34,585 bases of DNA from Rickettsiales bacterium (GTDB taxonomy: Bacteria > Pseudomonadota > Alphaproteobacteria > Rickettsiales > JALZUV01): contig JAQXAR010000051.1 in NCBI GenBank assembly GCA_029252805.1, forward strand, positions 1 through 34,585. Direction: 5' to 3'. Under the pieces are notes generated by a model. It saw only the letters and a list, made by a program, of their open reading frames with translations, searched no databases and was not told the DNA's origin. Of the stretch, positions 25,403-34,501 are shown piece by piece; the stretch's first letter is position 1; every line of letters begins with the position of its first letter. A program made the position numbers and the translations under genes.

Positions 25403-25972
25403 ATGACAATTTTACCTTTAATAATCGGCCCCGATCCGTTCTTAAATGAAGTCTCACAGCCCGTTAAAGACGTGAATGATGAGATTCGCACCCTGCTCGA
25501 TGATATGCTCGAAACTATGTATGACGCTAAAGGCATTGGCCTCGCAGCCGCACAAGTGGGGCATCATAAGCGCGTAATCGTCATAGATGTTGAGTGGAAA
25601 GAGAGCGATTTCGCCTCGCGAGCGCCGCTCAAGCTCATCAATGCTGAACTGGTGGAAGAATCTGAGCAGGATGCTAGCTATAATGAAGGCTGCCTCTCCT
25701 TTCCGGAACAATATTCCGAAGTAATTCGCCCTGAGAGCGTCACAGTGAAATATCTAGATGAAAATGGAAAACCGCAAACCCTCAAAGCCGAAGGAATGCT
25801 AGCTACCTGTGTTCAGCATGAAATTGACCACACCAACGGCATTACCTTTGTGCAGCATATCTCTCGCTTAAAACGCGATCGCATCGTCAAGAAGTTGCAG
25901 AAGATGAAAAAAGCAGGCGCTTTCGATTATGTCGATTGCGGCGATCCTAGTTGCGGGCATGACCATCACTAA
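25403..25972 (+). CDS. def: Peptide deformylase
   Basis: Removes the formyl group from nascent proteins. All three motifs are canonical: GIGLAAAQ (44-51), EGCLS (95-99, metal Cys97) and HEIDH (139-143). The 189-residue length is normal, with a Cys/His-rich tail (CGDPSCGHDHH) that could bind metal. It starts 18 bases after gltX and overlaps fmt by 14 bases, so gltX-def-fmt-truA is probably one transcript. Confidence 0.97.
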   Translation: MTILPLIIGPDPFLNEVSQPVKDVNDEIRTLLDDMLETMYDAKGIGLAAAQVGHHKRVIVIDVEWKESDFASRAPLKLINAELVEESEQDASYNEGCLSFPEQYSEVIRPESVTVKYLDENGKPQTLKAEGMLATCVQHEIDHTNGITFVQHISRLKRDRIVKKLQKMKKAGAFDYVDCGDPSCGHDHH

Positions 25973-26897
25973 CCCCGCTGTCACTAAGCCGTTACGCCTT
26001 ATCTTCATGGGCTCACCGGAGTTTGCAGTACCTTGCTTGCAAAGCCTCATTGACTCCGAACATGAAGTCGTTGCCGTTTACTGTCAGCCCCCTCGCCCCG
26101 CAGGTCGCGGCCATAAATTGCGCAACACTCCGGTGCATGAAGTGGCCCTACAACACGATATTGCAGTGCATCACCCAGCCAGCCTGAAATCAAACGAAGA
26201 ACAACAACGATTCGCCACCTATGAAGCAGATGCCGCGATTGTTGCCGCTTATGGATTACTTCTGCCGCAAGCAATATTGGATGCTCCGAAACACGGTTGC
26301 ATTAATGTGCATCCTTCCAAGCTTCCACGCTGGCGCGGCGCGGCACCACTACAACGCACGATCATGGCGGGCGATAGCGAAACCTCGCTCTGCATCATGC
26401 AAATGGAGCTTGGGTTAGATACCGGCCCTATCCTACTAGAACAGCCCATGAGTATTACGGATGGCATGACTACAGGCGAGTTGCATGATGTGATGGCTGC
26501 AAAAGCCGGCGCCGCTATCTTGCTAGTTTTAGCCGACGAACCTGTCGCCACCGTACAATCTGAAACGGGCGTCACTTACGCCAGTAAAATTGATAAAGCC
26601 GAAGCGCGTATCGACTGGAAAAAGCCGGCTAAAGAAGTCCTACAGCAGATTTTAGGCTTATCGCCCTTCCCCGGCGCGTTCACAGAATTGAATGGCGAAA
26701 AGCTGAAAATCCTCAATGCGAGCCTAGCTGAGGGCACAGGCAATGCGGGTGAATTACTCGATGATAGCCTAACGGTGAGCTGTGCCAGCGACGCGATCAA
26801 ACTCACTAAAGTTCAGCGCGCCGGCAAAAAGCCGATGGATGCTGACGAACTTTTACGCGGTTTCAGTATCCCCAAAGGCAGCACGTTCGATGCCTAG
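25959..26897 (+). CDS. fmt: Methionyl-tRNA formyltransferase
   Basis: Formylates initiator Met-tRNA using 10-formyl-tetrahydrofolate. The 312-residue protein has IFMGSPEFAVP at its start, the catalytic Asn116 and His118 in CINVHPSKLPRWRGAAP and Asp154 in LGLDTGPI, plus the C-terminal beta-barrel (KVQRAGKKPM). ATG 25959 lies inside the def 3' end; an ATG at 25929 is also in frame but adds residues not seen in the family. Confidence 0.95.
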   Translation: MTITNPAVTKPLRLIFMGSPEFAVPCLQSLIDSEHEVVAVYCQPPRPAGRGHKLRNTPVHEVALQHDIAVHHPASLKSNEEQQRFATYEADAAIVAAYGLLLPQAILDAPKHGCINVHPSKLPRWRGAAPLQRTIMAGDSETSLCIMQMELGLDTGPILLEQPMSITDGMTTGELHDVMAAKAGAAILLVLADEPVATVQSETGVTYASKIDKAEARIDWKKPAKEVLQQILGLSPFPGAFTELNGEKLKILNASLAEGTGNAGELLDDSLTVSCASDAIKLTKVQRAGKKPMDADELLRGFSIPKGSTFDA

Positions 26898-27633
26898 ATA
26901 TAAACTCACCATTGAGTATAATGGAACTGGCCTCGCTGGCTGGCAGAGACAAAAAACCCAAGCCACCGTCCAACAACATATCGAAGAAGCGGTTAGTAAA
27001 TTTTTCAATACCGACGAACGTTTTGTCGTGCAATGCTCTGGCCGTACCGATGCTGGGGTGCATGCTTACGGTCAGATTGCACATGTCGATTTACCGCAAG
27101 AGCGAGAGGCCCACGCAATTGCTCAAGGCGTCAGCTATCATATTGCCACGTCACAAATCGCCATCACAAAAGCCGAAAAAGTCGCGGATAATTTCAATGC
27201 CCGATTTGATGCTAAAAAACGTTACTATAAATATCGAATTATAAATCGGCGCACCCCCTTAGTCATCGATCGTAATTTAGCGTGGCAGATGCCGGAACCA
27301 CTCGATGCTCAGGCCATGCATGATGCGGCGCAGGTCTTGGTTGGTACCCATAATTTCCAAAGCTTCCGCGATAGCGATTGCCAAGCAAAATCCCCTGTAA
27401 AAACAATCCTATCAATCAACATAAGCAGGCAGAATGACGAAATAACCACCGAGCTTGAAGCCTATAGCTTTCTGCACCATCAAGTACGGATAATCATGGG
27501 ATGCTTACGCAAAATTGGCAACGGCCAATGGGATAAAGCCAAGTTACAGGAAGTATTGGACGCCCAAAACCGCAAAGTTTCAGGCCCAACCGCCCCCGCT
27601 TGTGGCCTCTACTTCATGCAAGTCGATTTTTAA
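26890..27633 (+). CDS. truA: tRNA pseudouridine synthase A (positions 38-40)
   Basis: Converts uridines 38-40 of the tRNA anticodon arm. The 247-residue protein has the catalytic Asp54 in SGRTDAGVHA, the opening KLTIEYNGTGLAGWQRQ and the late block FLHHQVRIIMGCLRKIG. Its ATG overlaps the fmt stop by 8 bases (ATGCCTAG). It ends by overlapping the convergent djlA-like gene. Confidence 0.97.
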   Translation: MPRYKLTIEYNGTGLAGWQRQKTQATVQQHIEEAVSKFFNTDERFVVQCSGRTDAGVHAYGQIAHVDLPQEREAHAIAQGVSYHIATSQIAITKAEKVADNFNARFDAKKRYYKYRIINRRTPLVIDRNLAWQMPEPLDAQAMHDAAQVLVGTHNFQSFRDSDCQAKSPVKTILSINISRQNDEITTELEAYSFLHHQVRIIMGCLRKIGNGQWDKAKLQEVLDAQNRKVSGPTAPACGLYFMQVDF

Positions 27634-28313
27634 ACAGCAAGCTCACGCAGCGCACTATAAGCTTGATTAATCTCGACTAGTTTCTGATTAAATGCCTGCG
27701 CCTCTGACGTCGAATAGCCTGCTGCCCCCACCGTGTCAGGATGATATTCACGCACTAAACGATGGTATTTCGTTTTAATCTCTTTCTTACTGGATAAACG
27801 ATTTACCCCGAGAACTATATACGGATTATCACTCGGAATTTCGATTTCATAACGCCCACAAAGCCTTATAAAATGCTGCTGCGAGACCGATAGAGCCTCT
27901 GCCATTGAACGTAAGAAGTAATATTCATCACGTGCGATAAAAGAGCGTGAGGCGGCAGCAATACGAATCAATCGCTCTAAAACTTCATCTCGCTCGCCTA
28001 ATTGCTCGGCATAAAGCTTGGCAATTTGTTTCGCATGATATTCCGCTGGCAACGGATCGCGCAACGCCGAAACATAAACGGAAAGCAGCTTTTTGCGCAC
28101 CCCAGGCGCCAGGTGAAACACTTTACATAATGCCTTAAACTCAATCGTGGCATCGCTGCCACGCATGTTCACCAGCTTGGCAACGAGCGCAACCATGTGC
28201 GACGTAAAACTACCCGGCTTGGGGTTGGATAAGGGCGCTTGCTCCGCTTTCTTCCAAAACTGTAATTTGGAAAATGAATGCGCGCGATTAATAAGTGTTG
28301 ATGTAGGTGGCAC
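27630..28313 (-). CDS. djlA: DjlA-like protein: TerB-like region plus C-terminal J domain
   Basis: The 227-residue protein has a helical TerB-like central region (~38-150) and a C-terminal J domain (NPYIVLGVNRLSSKKEIKTK) with HPD at 191-193 for DnaK stimulation. Unlike E. coli DjlA there is no N-terminal membrane helix, so this is probably a soluble relative. GTG 28313 is preceded by a good GAGGAA site. Confidence 0.85.
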   Translation of the reverse strand: MPPTSTLINRAHSFSKLQFWKKAEQAPLSNPKPGSFTSHMVALVAKLVNMRGSDATIEFKALCKVFHLAPGVRKKLLSVYVSALRDPLPAEYHAKQIAKLYAEQLGERDEVLERLIRIAAASRSFIARDEYYFLRSMAEALSVSQQHFIRLCGRYEIEIPSDNPYIVLGVNRLSSKKEIKTKYHRLVREYHPDTVGAAGYSTSEAQAFNQKLVEINQAYSALRELAV

Positions 28314-28432
28314 GCGCTTTCCTCACAAAACTAATAATTGTTACTCTCACGCTCAACCTAGAGTTAACACTTCAAAACCACAACTAGGGGGTCACTTCTC
28401 GCCCATTAAAACATCGTTAACTTTTGTACTGT

Positions 28433-28798
28433 ATGATGAAAGCATCAGATCAAACAATGAGTATGGATATGTCAGATGCAGAACAAAAACAACTTTCCGT
28501 CGAAGCATTGGGAGATGCATTACTATTGCAAAAGATGGCAATAGAGAGATTAGACGATAAAGAAGGTCAACCACATACTCAAACAACAAACCCTGAAGCG
28601 AGGGACCGGATTAATGCAGTAATCAAAGAACTAGAAAAATCTATTCTTAAAGCTGCTGAACAAGAGGCCACTGCAAGACTCGTTGAAAAACGCAAAGCAC
28701 AAGCACAGAAACCTGCGGTTGGACTCCATACAAAAAACCTTATCAAACTGCCCTTGGCACCAAAGCAAAGCCGCCTCCCGTTTCCCAATTCGAAGTAA
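28433..28798 (+). CDS. Small charged helical protein, unrecognised
   Basis: The ~121-residue product is mainly charged helix (LSVEALGDALLLQKMAIERL, then INAVIKELEKSILKAAEQEA), probably coiled coil, with a basic Pro-rich tail. No family is recognised. Several Met codons could be the start and no Shine-Dalgarno is clear, so a real gene is likely but not certain. The 230 bases that follow hold nothing obvious. Confidence 0.45.
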   Translation: MMKASDQTMSMDMSDAEQKQLSVEALGDALLLQKMAIERLDDKEGQPHTQTTNPEARDRINAVIKELEKSILKAAEQEATARLVEKRKAQAQKPAVGLHTKNLIKLPLAPKQSRLPFPNSK

Positions 28799-29028
28799 GC
28801 ACAGGGAAATAAACATCGCAATTCAGTACAACAAAGGCGGGAGGCAATGACTCTCAAATTACAAAGCGAGCAGTACAGAGTCTTATATATTTGATCGAAA
28901 TGCCTATTTTAGGTAAGCTAGTGCCTACCCAGCTCACTGTATTTAAAAAAAGAAAAGTTTTTTCAGTGTCACTGAAGATAGAATGAAGGATGTTGAAGAA
29001 TGTGGATATTTGAGGTTTTGCCAGACTA

Positions 29029-29703
29029 ATGTTGTTATATAGATCAGATCCCGCACATCTTTCCTGTAATTTAGAAACCCCATCTCGATTACGGGATTGG
29101 ATGAATCCCCATGCATATCGATGCCTGCCACTGGCAGTGGCCAATGAGCTGGGTCTGGATATTATTTGCCCCATGGATGTAACATATGAATGGGATGGGA
29201 AAGAAGATAAGGCGGCTGTACAGGTCTCAGAGGGCGCAGAAATTGCCGCAAGCCATTTTGGTTCTGGATCAATCACTTTTACATTAGGATATATCTGGAA
29301 GTTGCCCAAACAAGTAAAAAAACAGCTTTTATTCATTCCTGTGCCTAATGATTTTGATCCACGCTTCACCGCCATGTCTGCACTCATAGAACCTGCTGCT
29401 CTAACCTATCCCATTTTCCTCACATTGAAACTTACAAAGCAAGGTACGCAGACAATTGAGAAGGGAACACGGCTGGGAAGAGTGATGGTTATCGATGTGG
29501 AGGATACCTATAAATTCCCTGTAAAAATTATAGATAAAGCACCCAAACATATCGCAACTGATCATAAAAAAAGCAAACAAATTAGACTCGAACATATTGA
29601 AGAACATAGAGAAGATAAAAACCCTGATAAGAGGCTATGGACGCGATTCTATTTTGACAAAGCAAAATACAAGAAATTGAAAATAAAAATAATAGGTGGA
29701 TAG
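29029..29703 (+). CDS. DUF6065-type protein
   Basis: The 224-residue product shows the DUF6065 pattern: RLRDWMNPHAYRCLPLAVAN, LDIICPMDVTYEWDG, SHFGSGSITFTLGYIWKLP and IEPAALTYPIFLTLKLT. The role of this family is unknown; members occur near biosynthetic and accessory genes. The C-terminal third is Lys-rich and unlike the core. A weak stem TGAAGG/CCTTCA (29777-29792) lies downstream. Confidence 0.7.
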   Translation: MLLYRSDPAHLSCNLETPSRLRDWMNPHAYRCLPLAVANELGLDIICPMDVTYEWDGKEDKAAVQVSEGAEIAASHFGSGSITFTLGYIWKLPKQVKKQLLFIPVPNDFDPRFTAMSALIEPAALTYPIFLTLKLTKQGTQTIEKGTRLGRVMVIDVEDTYKFPVKIIDKAPKHIATDHKKSKQIRLEHIEEHREDKNPDKRLWTRFYFDKAKYKKLKIKIIGG

Positions 29704-29928
29704 CTACGGTGGAAGGTTTGAGGTGAGCTTATGAACTTATTGAAGAGTCTTTTAAAGTTAACGCAATGGGGTAGTCTGAAGGCTTACCTTCATTTCATCT
29801 AAACTGAGCCAAATTTCTGCTTCAATTGCTCAACAACGCTTTGTGGCGGCTATTCTCCCCTGGGGCCTTTTTTATGACCGCAAAAGCACTAGAGGCTGGC
29901 GTATGAACTTAAACACAACCAAAAACAC

Positions 29929-29945
29929 TATAACACACTGTTATA
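29929..29945. repeat. Perfect short palindrome TATAACA-CAC-TGTTATA
   Basis: Seven-base arms separated by three bases lie about 57 bases before the integrase fragment. It could be an operator or an element-end remnant. The rest of the 29704-30001 gap shows no gene. Confidence 0.4.
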
Positions 29946-30001
29946 AAATAATTCATGTCCATAGTTGTATTTACTTCCCCCTATGAATAAAGCTTGCTTG
30001 T

Positions 30002-30253
30002 ATGGCGGGCTCTATTTCCCCAGCCATCGGATTTCATATTCTGCGACATACTTACGCCTCAATGCTGGCAATGAGAGGTACGACTTTGCAGGTAATTGCC
30101 AAACAACTAGGGCATTCTGATACACGCACCTGCGAAAGGCATTACGCTCACCTCTGCCCTTCCTATGTGGCCGATATTGTGCGGCAAAACCTGCCTGAGT
30201 TTGGCGTTAATGATGATCGAATGGTGACGCTTCATGAGTATCCTCAGGCATAG
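30002..30253 (+). pseudogene. Tyrosine recombinase, C-terminal fragment
   Basis: The frame keeps the last catalytic motifs of a phage integrase: HILRHTYASMLA (H-x-x-R), LGHSDTRTC (His) and the nucleophile Tyr in CERHYAHL. The first catalytic Arg, the core-binding domain and any start signal are absent. It overlaps the convergent fic gene by 47 bases. This is a remnant of an old element in the chromosome-side accessory region. Confidence 0.8.
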
Positions 30254-31352
30254 GCATATTTAAACGGTAGCGGGTTCCTTTGAGCTCTCCCTCACGCCTT
30301 AACGCACCCAGCTCAACCATACCCTGTAAGTCACGCGTCGCCGTAGCACGAGAAGTGCCCGTAATGCGGATATAGTTCTCGGCGCTCAAGTCCCCTTCGA
30401 AGCCTTCTGGCCCCGCACGGAACAGTCGCTCAAGCACCCTTGCCTGCCGTTCATTCAACTTATCACGCAAGCGATCATAAAGTTTGGTCTTTTCGATCAA
30501 GAAATCGATCATGGTTTGGGTGTCCTGTTGCGCTTCCAATATCGTTTGCGCGAAATAAACCAGCCAATCCGTAATATCTAAATGCTTATTATTCGCCTCA
30601 AGCTGCTCGTAATAGCGCTTACGCCCTCGCTGGATGGCCTGCGATAAGGCGATCAACGTTGGTTGCCCGAATGACTGCGACAACACCTTTTGCGCTACCG
30701 CACGGCCAATACGACCATTACCATCTTCGAACGGGTGGATACAGACGAAGTATAGATGCGCCACCCCTGCCCGTATCAGCGACGAGAGCGGTGCTTTGCC
30801 ATTGGGTGCTGTCTTGTTAAACCAATCTACAAAAGCCGACATCTCCGACAGTATGAGGCCAGAAGACGGTGCCTCGAAATGCACCTTTGGTTTATGCAGC
30901 GGCCCAGACACCACTTGCATCGGATCATCATGAGTACGATAGCACCCAATATCCGTTATATCATCACGCCCATTCATCAGCAGCTTATGCCAATGCATCA
31001 ATGCCTCATGCGAGAGCGGCTCATCAAACTGACGGTAAATGTCAACCATCACTTCGGAAATACCCTGCTCAGCCAGTGGCACCCGGCGATTATCACTTTC
31101 CAACCCAAATTGACGGCGGATGGAGGATTGCACGCTATCACGATTAAGATGTTCCCCTTCAATTTCAGAGCTCTTAACCGCCTCACCCACCATCATCTCA
31201 ACCGTTAGGCGCTCTCGATCCGTTTCACCAATATGCTTCGCAGCCCCAATTAAAATGCCCGAGTGACGCTGAAACGTCGCCTCAAACTCGCTTAAAACGG
31301 CACTATCCCAGCTAAAATCAGGCCAATTATTTTGCTGCCAATTCCATATCAT
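30207..31352 (-). CDS. fic: Fic-domain AMP-transferase with N-terminal inhibitory motif and C-terminal wHTH
   Basis: Fic enzymes transfer AMP (or related groups) to target hydroxyls. The 381-residue protein has a DUF4172-like N-terminus (IWNWQQNNWPDFSWDSAVL), the inhibitory S-x3-EG motif (SSEIEG, 61-66), the catalytic loop HPFEDGNGRIGR (206-217) and a C-terminal winged helix (about 290-370: LERLFRAGPEG, ITGTSRATATRDLQGMVELG). This is a class II, self-inhibited layout. No partner antitoxin gene is adjacent. The target is unknown. Confidence 0.92.
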   Translation of the reverse strand: MIWNWQQNNWPDFSWDSAVLSEFEATFQRHSGILIGAAKHIGETDRERLTVEMMVGEAVKSSEIEGEHLNRDSVQSSIRRQFGLESDNRRVPLAEQGISEVMVDIYRQFDEPLSHEALMHWHKLLMNGRDDITDIGCYRTHDDPMQVVSGPLHKPKVHFEAPSSGLILSEMSAFVDWFNKTAPNGKAPLSSLIRAGVAHLYFVCIHPFEDGNGRIGRAVAQKVLSQSFGQPTLIALSQAIQRGRKRYYEQLEANNKHLDITDWLVYFAQTILEAQQDTQTMIDFLIEKTKLYDRLRDKLNERQARVLERLFRAGPEGFEGDLSAENYIRITGTSRATATRDLQGMVELGALRREGELKGTRYRLNMPMPEDTHEASPFDHH

Positions 31353-31593
31353 GAGCTATAAACCCCCTACTTATACCTCATATTTATACCACTTATTGAG
31401 CTATAACGCGAGAACTTATCACTCGCGAGCTTTTGAGATGCGCAACAAAGAAGCCTGAGCGCCGTGAACAAGCCGGCCATATGTCAGCAGTCATTATAAT
31501 ACAGTCAGATATGACCAAAATTCATCAGAACTGTCATAATCCTGTAACAGAATATGGGTATAATTGGCTTAATGAAATAATTTTTGGACCACC

Positions 31594-33180
31594 ATGTCTG
31601 ACGAACGACCTATTACAGCAGGTATCAGCCCCCATACGGGGTGGCCGATTGTGCATAGTATGGGCGCAGGACAGCCGATGGGTGACCGACGATTTCCCCA
31701 TTTAGGTAGAGTTGTAACCCTTGATGATAATAACACCCCTCATTTAACGATAACACTCCCTCCCGTCGTAAATGAAGAAGTTGAGGCTGCCACAGGCCTC
31801 CTCCCTACCGAAATTAATCGAAAATATATGGAGGCATTAGCCGAACGAATCGCCGTGGCTTATGATGCAAAAGCAACCATTAGTATCGACAAAACTAATG
31901 GAAGTGTAGGAGTAACCGTACCACTTGATTATGATTTATCAGAAAATCGCGAAGCATTACTATACGAAGAAAAAAGTTTAATGGAGGTATCATCTGAGAG
32001 TGATATCGCCGAAGAAGTCCGTATGGAGACAGTAAAAAGAGAGCTCAGCGATGCCTTTACCTTCGCTAAATATGATTTGGTTAACGCAATACCAGCTCAA
32101 GACCTGCAAAATACTGCACAGACCGCATTAGACGTCTTAATGTCGAAGAAGGAGCAAACTCAAAAATCCGCGATTGAGACAGCTGAGGATCTTCCTGACC
32201 TATTGAAAAAACTATCTGATAGTCCCGAAGTCGTTAACGAAATCGTCTCTGGCATACTACCCGAAGGAGTTAAAATCCCAGAAGGAGGCGTAAAATTCAG
32301 TTTAGCAGGTACCGGACGCAGCGGCATCTTCTTAAAAACGGATATACCTGAGCATGGCGAGGTTGTAGTAGGCTTGAGGACCGGTCGGACCGCCAAAGCC
32401 ATGAGTGCCACTCAATTACAAGCTTTGAAACAGTTTAAAGCGGGTGACTTTTGGATCGAGATTTCTCCTGCACTGGATACAAAGAAGACAACGCCAGATC
32501 ACCTAGAAGAATTAAAATCTGGCACACGTGCTTATACCAGCCCAGAGGGACAAAAATACTATATCAATGATCCCAAAGTACGAAACATTGGCCTTACCGA
32601 AAGCGGGCGGCCCTATTATTTGGATGGAGACGGCATATCCCATGAGGGTACAGCAGATCCTGAGGCATATCAGGGGTCGGTACAAACCCAATGGGTGCGT
32701 GAAGATGGCACATGGGAGCAGTACCACGATTTTCAAGCAATGCACCAAGCCTATGACTCCCCTCTACATCAACAGGGTGGAAAACGTTCACCTACTAAGG
32801 CAGAAGTAAACGTCAACGAAAATCCAGCTCTCTCTACCGCCACGTTAACCACTGTCGCTGCCCCTATTCGGGACTATCAAGAGGCATATCAACAGCTATC
32901 CTTCGCCAATCTCGTCCTCAGGTCCGCAGATGCAATCTCTTGCTTAGATGCGAAGACAATTCGTTCATCATTTTTCATTGATGGCGAGCAATTACGGTTA
33001 AGAGATCAAAAGAATCTACGTGATAGAGCGGCGAATAAGGTTGCGCCAGATGACATGGTGTTTTGGATTGATTATTCTGGCATGACCCGTGAGGTTAGGA
33101 ACGCCGATAGTCAGGGAATAGCAATCCAGCTTCGTTCTTTTTACAGCTTTTCACATAATCAAGAAACCCACACTGAATGA
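31594..33180 (+). CDS. Unrecognised 528-residue soluble protein
   Basis: I recognise no family. There is no signal peptide or membrane helix. The first 60 residues are Pro/Gly-rich (GISPHTGWPIVHSMGAGQPM), residues ~60-200 helical and acidic, and a middle part has Gly-turn-rich repeats suggestive of beta structure (GVKFSLAGTGRSGIFLKT, TSPEGQKYYINDPKVRNIGL, PYYLDGDGISHEG). The C-terminal ~120 residues are mixed. Start ATG 31594 follows a short A/T-rich leader; no strong Shine-Dalgarno. It stands alone between fic and the pilin gene; a secreted or effector-like role is conceivable but unsupported. Confidence 0.8.
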   Translation: MSDERPITAGISPHTGWPIVHSMGAGQPMGDRRFPHLGRVVTLDDNNTPHLTITLPPVVNEEVEAATGLLPTEINRKYMEALAERIAVAYDAKATISIDKTNGSVGVTVPLDYDLSENREALLYEEKSLMEVSSESDIAEEVRMETVKRELSDAFTFAKYDLVNAIPAQDLQNTAQTALDVLMSKKEQTQKSAIETAEDLPDLLKKLSDSPEVVNEIVSGILPEGVKIPEGGVKFSLAGTGRSGIFLKTDIPEHGEVVVGLRTGRTAKAMSATQLQALKQFKAGDFWIEISPALDTKKTTPDHLEELKSGTRAYTSPEGQKYYINDPKVRNIGLTESGRPYYLDGDGISHEGTADPEAYQGSVQTQWVREDGTWEQYHDFQAMHQAYDSPLHQQGGKRSPTKAEVNVNENPALSTATLTTVAAPIRDYQEAYQQLSFANLVLRSADAISCLDAKTIRSSFFIDGEQLRLRDQKNLRDRAANKVAPDDMVFWIDYSGMTREVRNADSQGIAIQLRSFYSFSHNQETHTE

Positions 33181-33574
33181 GCTTCGGATGTATAGGTACA
33201 TCTTCGCGCCTCATTTGATTATCTTTGCTATTGCTCAGCAGGTCATTAAGTGGGTTTGATTCGGCATAACTGTAGCACTCTCCTGTAGCAGTGAGGACTC
33301 AGCCATATAATAATTTAAGAATTTTCTATGCTTCTCAATAAGTAAGAGAATAAATGGTGATCCCTACGGAATCCACATTGAATATGCAAGCTATTGATAA
33401 ATATAGCTACATATAGATGTCGTTCCAAAAGTTGCTGCTATTTTTGCTGTCGAATTATCCGGTTGCACGCGGTCACTAGCGGTTAGAGGTGGAAGAAAAA
33501 CATATCGTTGGACGAGATTCTCATTCAATTTTATAGAATCACTGTCCTTCATTTTCAACCAAACGTAGCTTTCT
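33181..33574. other. 394-base gap; short open frame on the minus strand, otherwise nothing certain
   Basis: GATGTA/TACATC forms a short stem around 33187-33202 just after the 528-residue gene and might help end transcription. On the minus strand, 33391-33591 stays open in a frame different from the pilin gene, with an internal ATG at 33552 (MKDSDSIKLNENLVQRYVFL and on, 53 residues). It could be a frameshifted pilin extension, a small gene, or chance. Confidence 0.4.
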
Positions 33575-34393
33575 CTATTGTAAGCGGAAAGCTAACATGC
33601 AAATGCTACCAGTTAAAGAGAGAGCGTATTCTGATGTCGCGCTTGAATTTGTGGTAGTACACGTTCCAGCGTAATTAGACCCTAAGGGCGTGGAGTTTAC
33701 TCTCCCGCTTGCAGGATTTCCATCGTCTATTTTTGTATCGATATTAGCAGCCTCAGTCGAGGTCAAAACACCTCCAGACAAACTCCCTACAATTCCTTCT
33801 GAGCCGAGAGTAATAACATTGTTACTTCTAAATTCTGTAAAGTATCCTGTGTCGGTGGAGTTAATATATAACATTGTGTATCCTCCCCCACTAATTTTAG
33901 ATTCAGGAACATTGATTCCTTTATCTGAATCGTAGATGCCAACACTTCCTGCTACTCCAGTAAAGTTTCCGGATATAATTCCCCCATTGGCTAGATGTTG
34001 CCATGCGCGCCATCGCTCTGATGCGTTCGTGCCGCCATCTGCTGTGCTAATTATTCCATCAGCATCTCCATCGCATGTTTCTGTGCCAGTAGAAGCGGTG
34101 GTATAACAAGTTGCGGGAGTCGCGTGGGCTGCTCCCCAATAGGCGGTGGCATTATCCATATCACCGGGAAGAGCATTATACTTAAGCTTAAAAGTGTTAA
34201 CAGCAGTTTTATATTTATTCACATCATTAATCACAGAGTTTAGTTCTGCACTTCTTATGAGGTCCTGTCCAACGGTGATACCACCGATGATCAAACCGAT
34301 AATTACTAGCACAATAGAAAGTTCCAGTAGAGTGAAGCCTTGATGGCGCGAGGTTGCCACGTAAGGGTTTCTTTTGATCATTTGCTGCCCCAT
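33575..34393 (-). CDS. Type IV pilin-like protein (prepilin-peptidase substrate)
   Basis: The 272-residue product has a class III prepilin N-terminus: a short basic leader, cleavage between G19 and F20 (HQG|FTLLELSIVLVIIG), and Glu at mature position 5. The hydrophobic helix is followed by a globular domain with YNALPGDMDNATAYWG, a segment seen in many pilin-like proteins, and Cys pairs that could form disulfides. It may be a minor pilin or pseudopilin for pili, secretion or DNA uptake (compare comEC). ATG 34393 or 34381 can serve as start; AAAGGAA precedes the first. Confidence 0.85.
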   Translation of the reverse strand: MGQQMIKRNPYVATSRHQGFTLLELSIVLVIIGLIIGGITVGQDLIRSAELNSVINDVNKYKTAVNTFKLKYNALPGDMDNATAYWGAAHATPATCYTTASTGTETCDGDADGIISTADGGTNASERWRAWQHLANGGIISGNFTGVAGSVGIYDSDKGINVPESKISGGGYTMLYINSTDTGYFTEFRSNNVITLGSEGIVGSLSGGVLTSTEAANIDTKIDDGNPASGRVNSTPLGSNYAGTCTTTNSSATSEYALSLTGSICMLAFRLQ

Positions 34394-34482
34394 TTCCTTT
34401 TTTGCCTAATCCATTGTAATATTAATATTCTAATATTCAGTTAACTTTCAAGGTGTGTGTCAAAACATTTAGGGGCTGACAC

Positions 34483-34501
34483 CTAACATTTAAATTGTTA
34501 G
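34483..34501. repeat. Inverted repeat CTAACA/TGTTAG upstream of the pilin gene
   Basis: CTAACA (34483-34488) and TGTTAG (34496-34501) are separated by seven A/T-rich bases. Just before it, AGGTGT and ACACCT (near 34451-34482) also mirror each other. These could be operators for the pilin promoter. The rest of the region to the window end shows no gene. Confidence 0.35.

Noticed and set aside
30634-31208. Plus-strand ORFs of 92-150 codons opposite fic
   Set aside because: Antisense shadows of a clear, motif-complete Fic gene.
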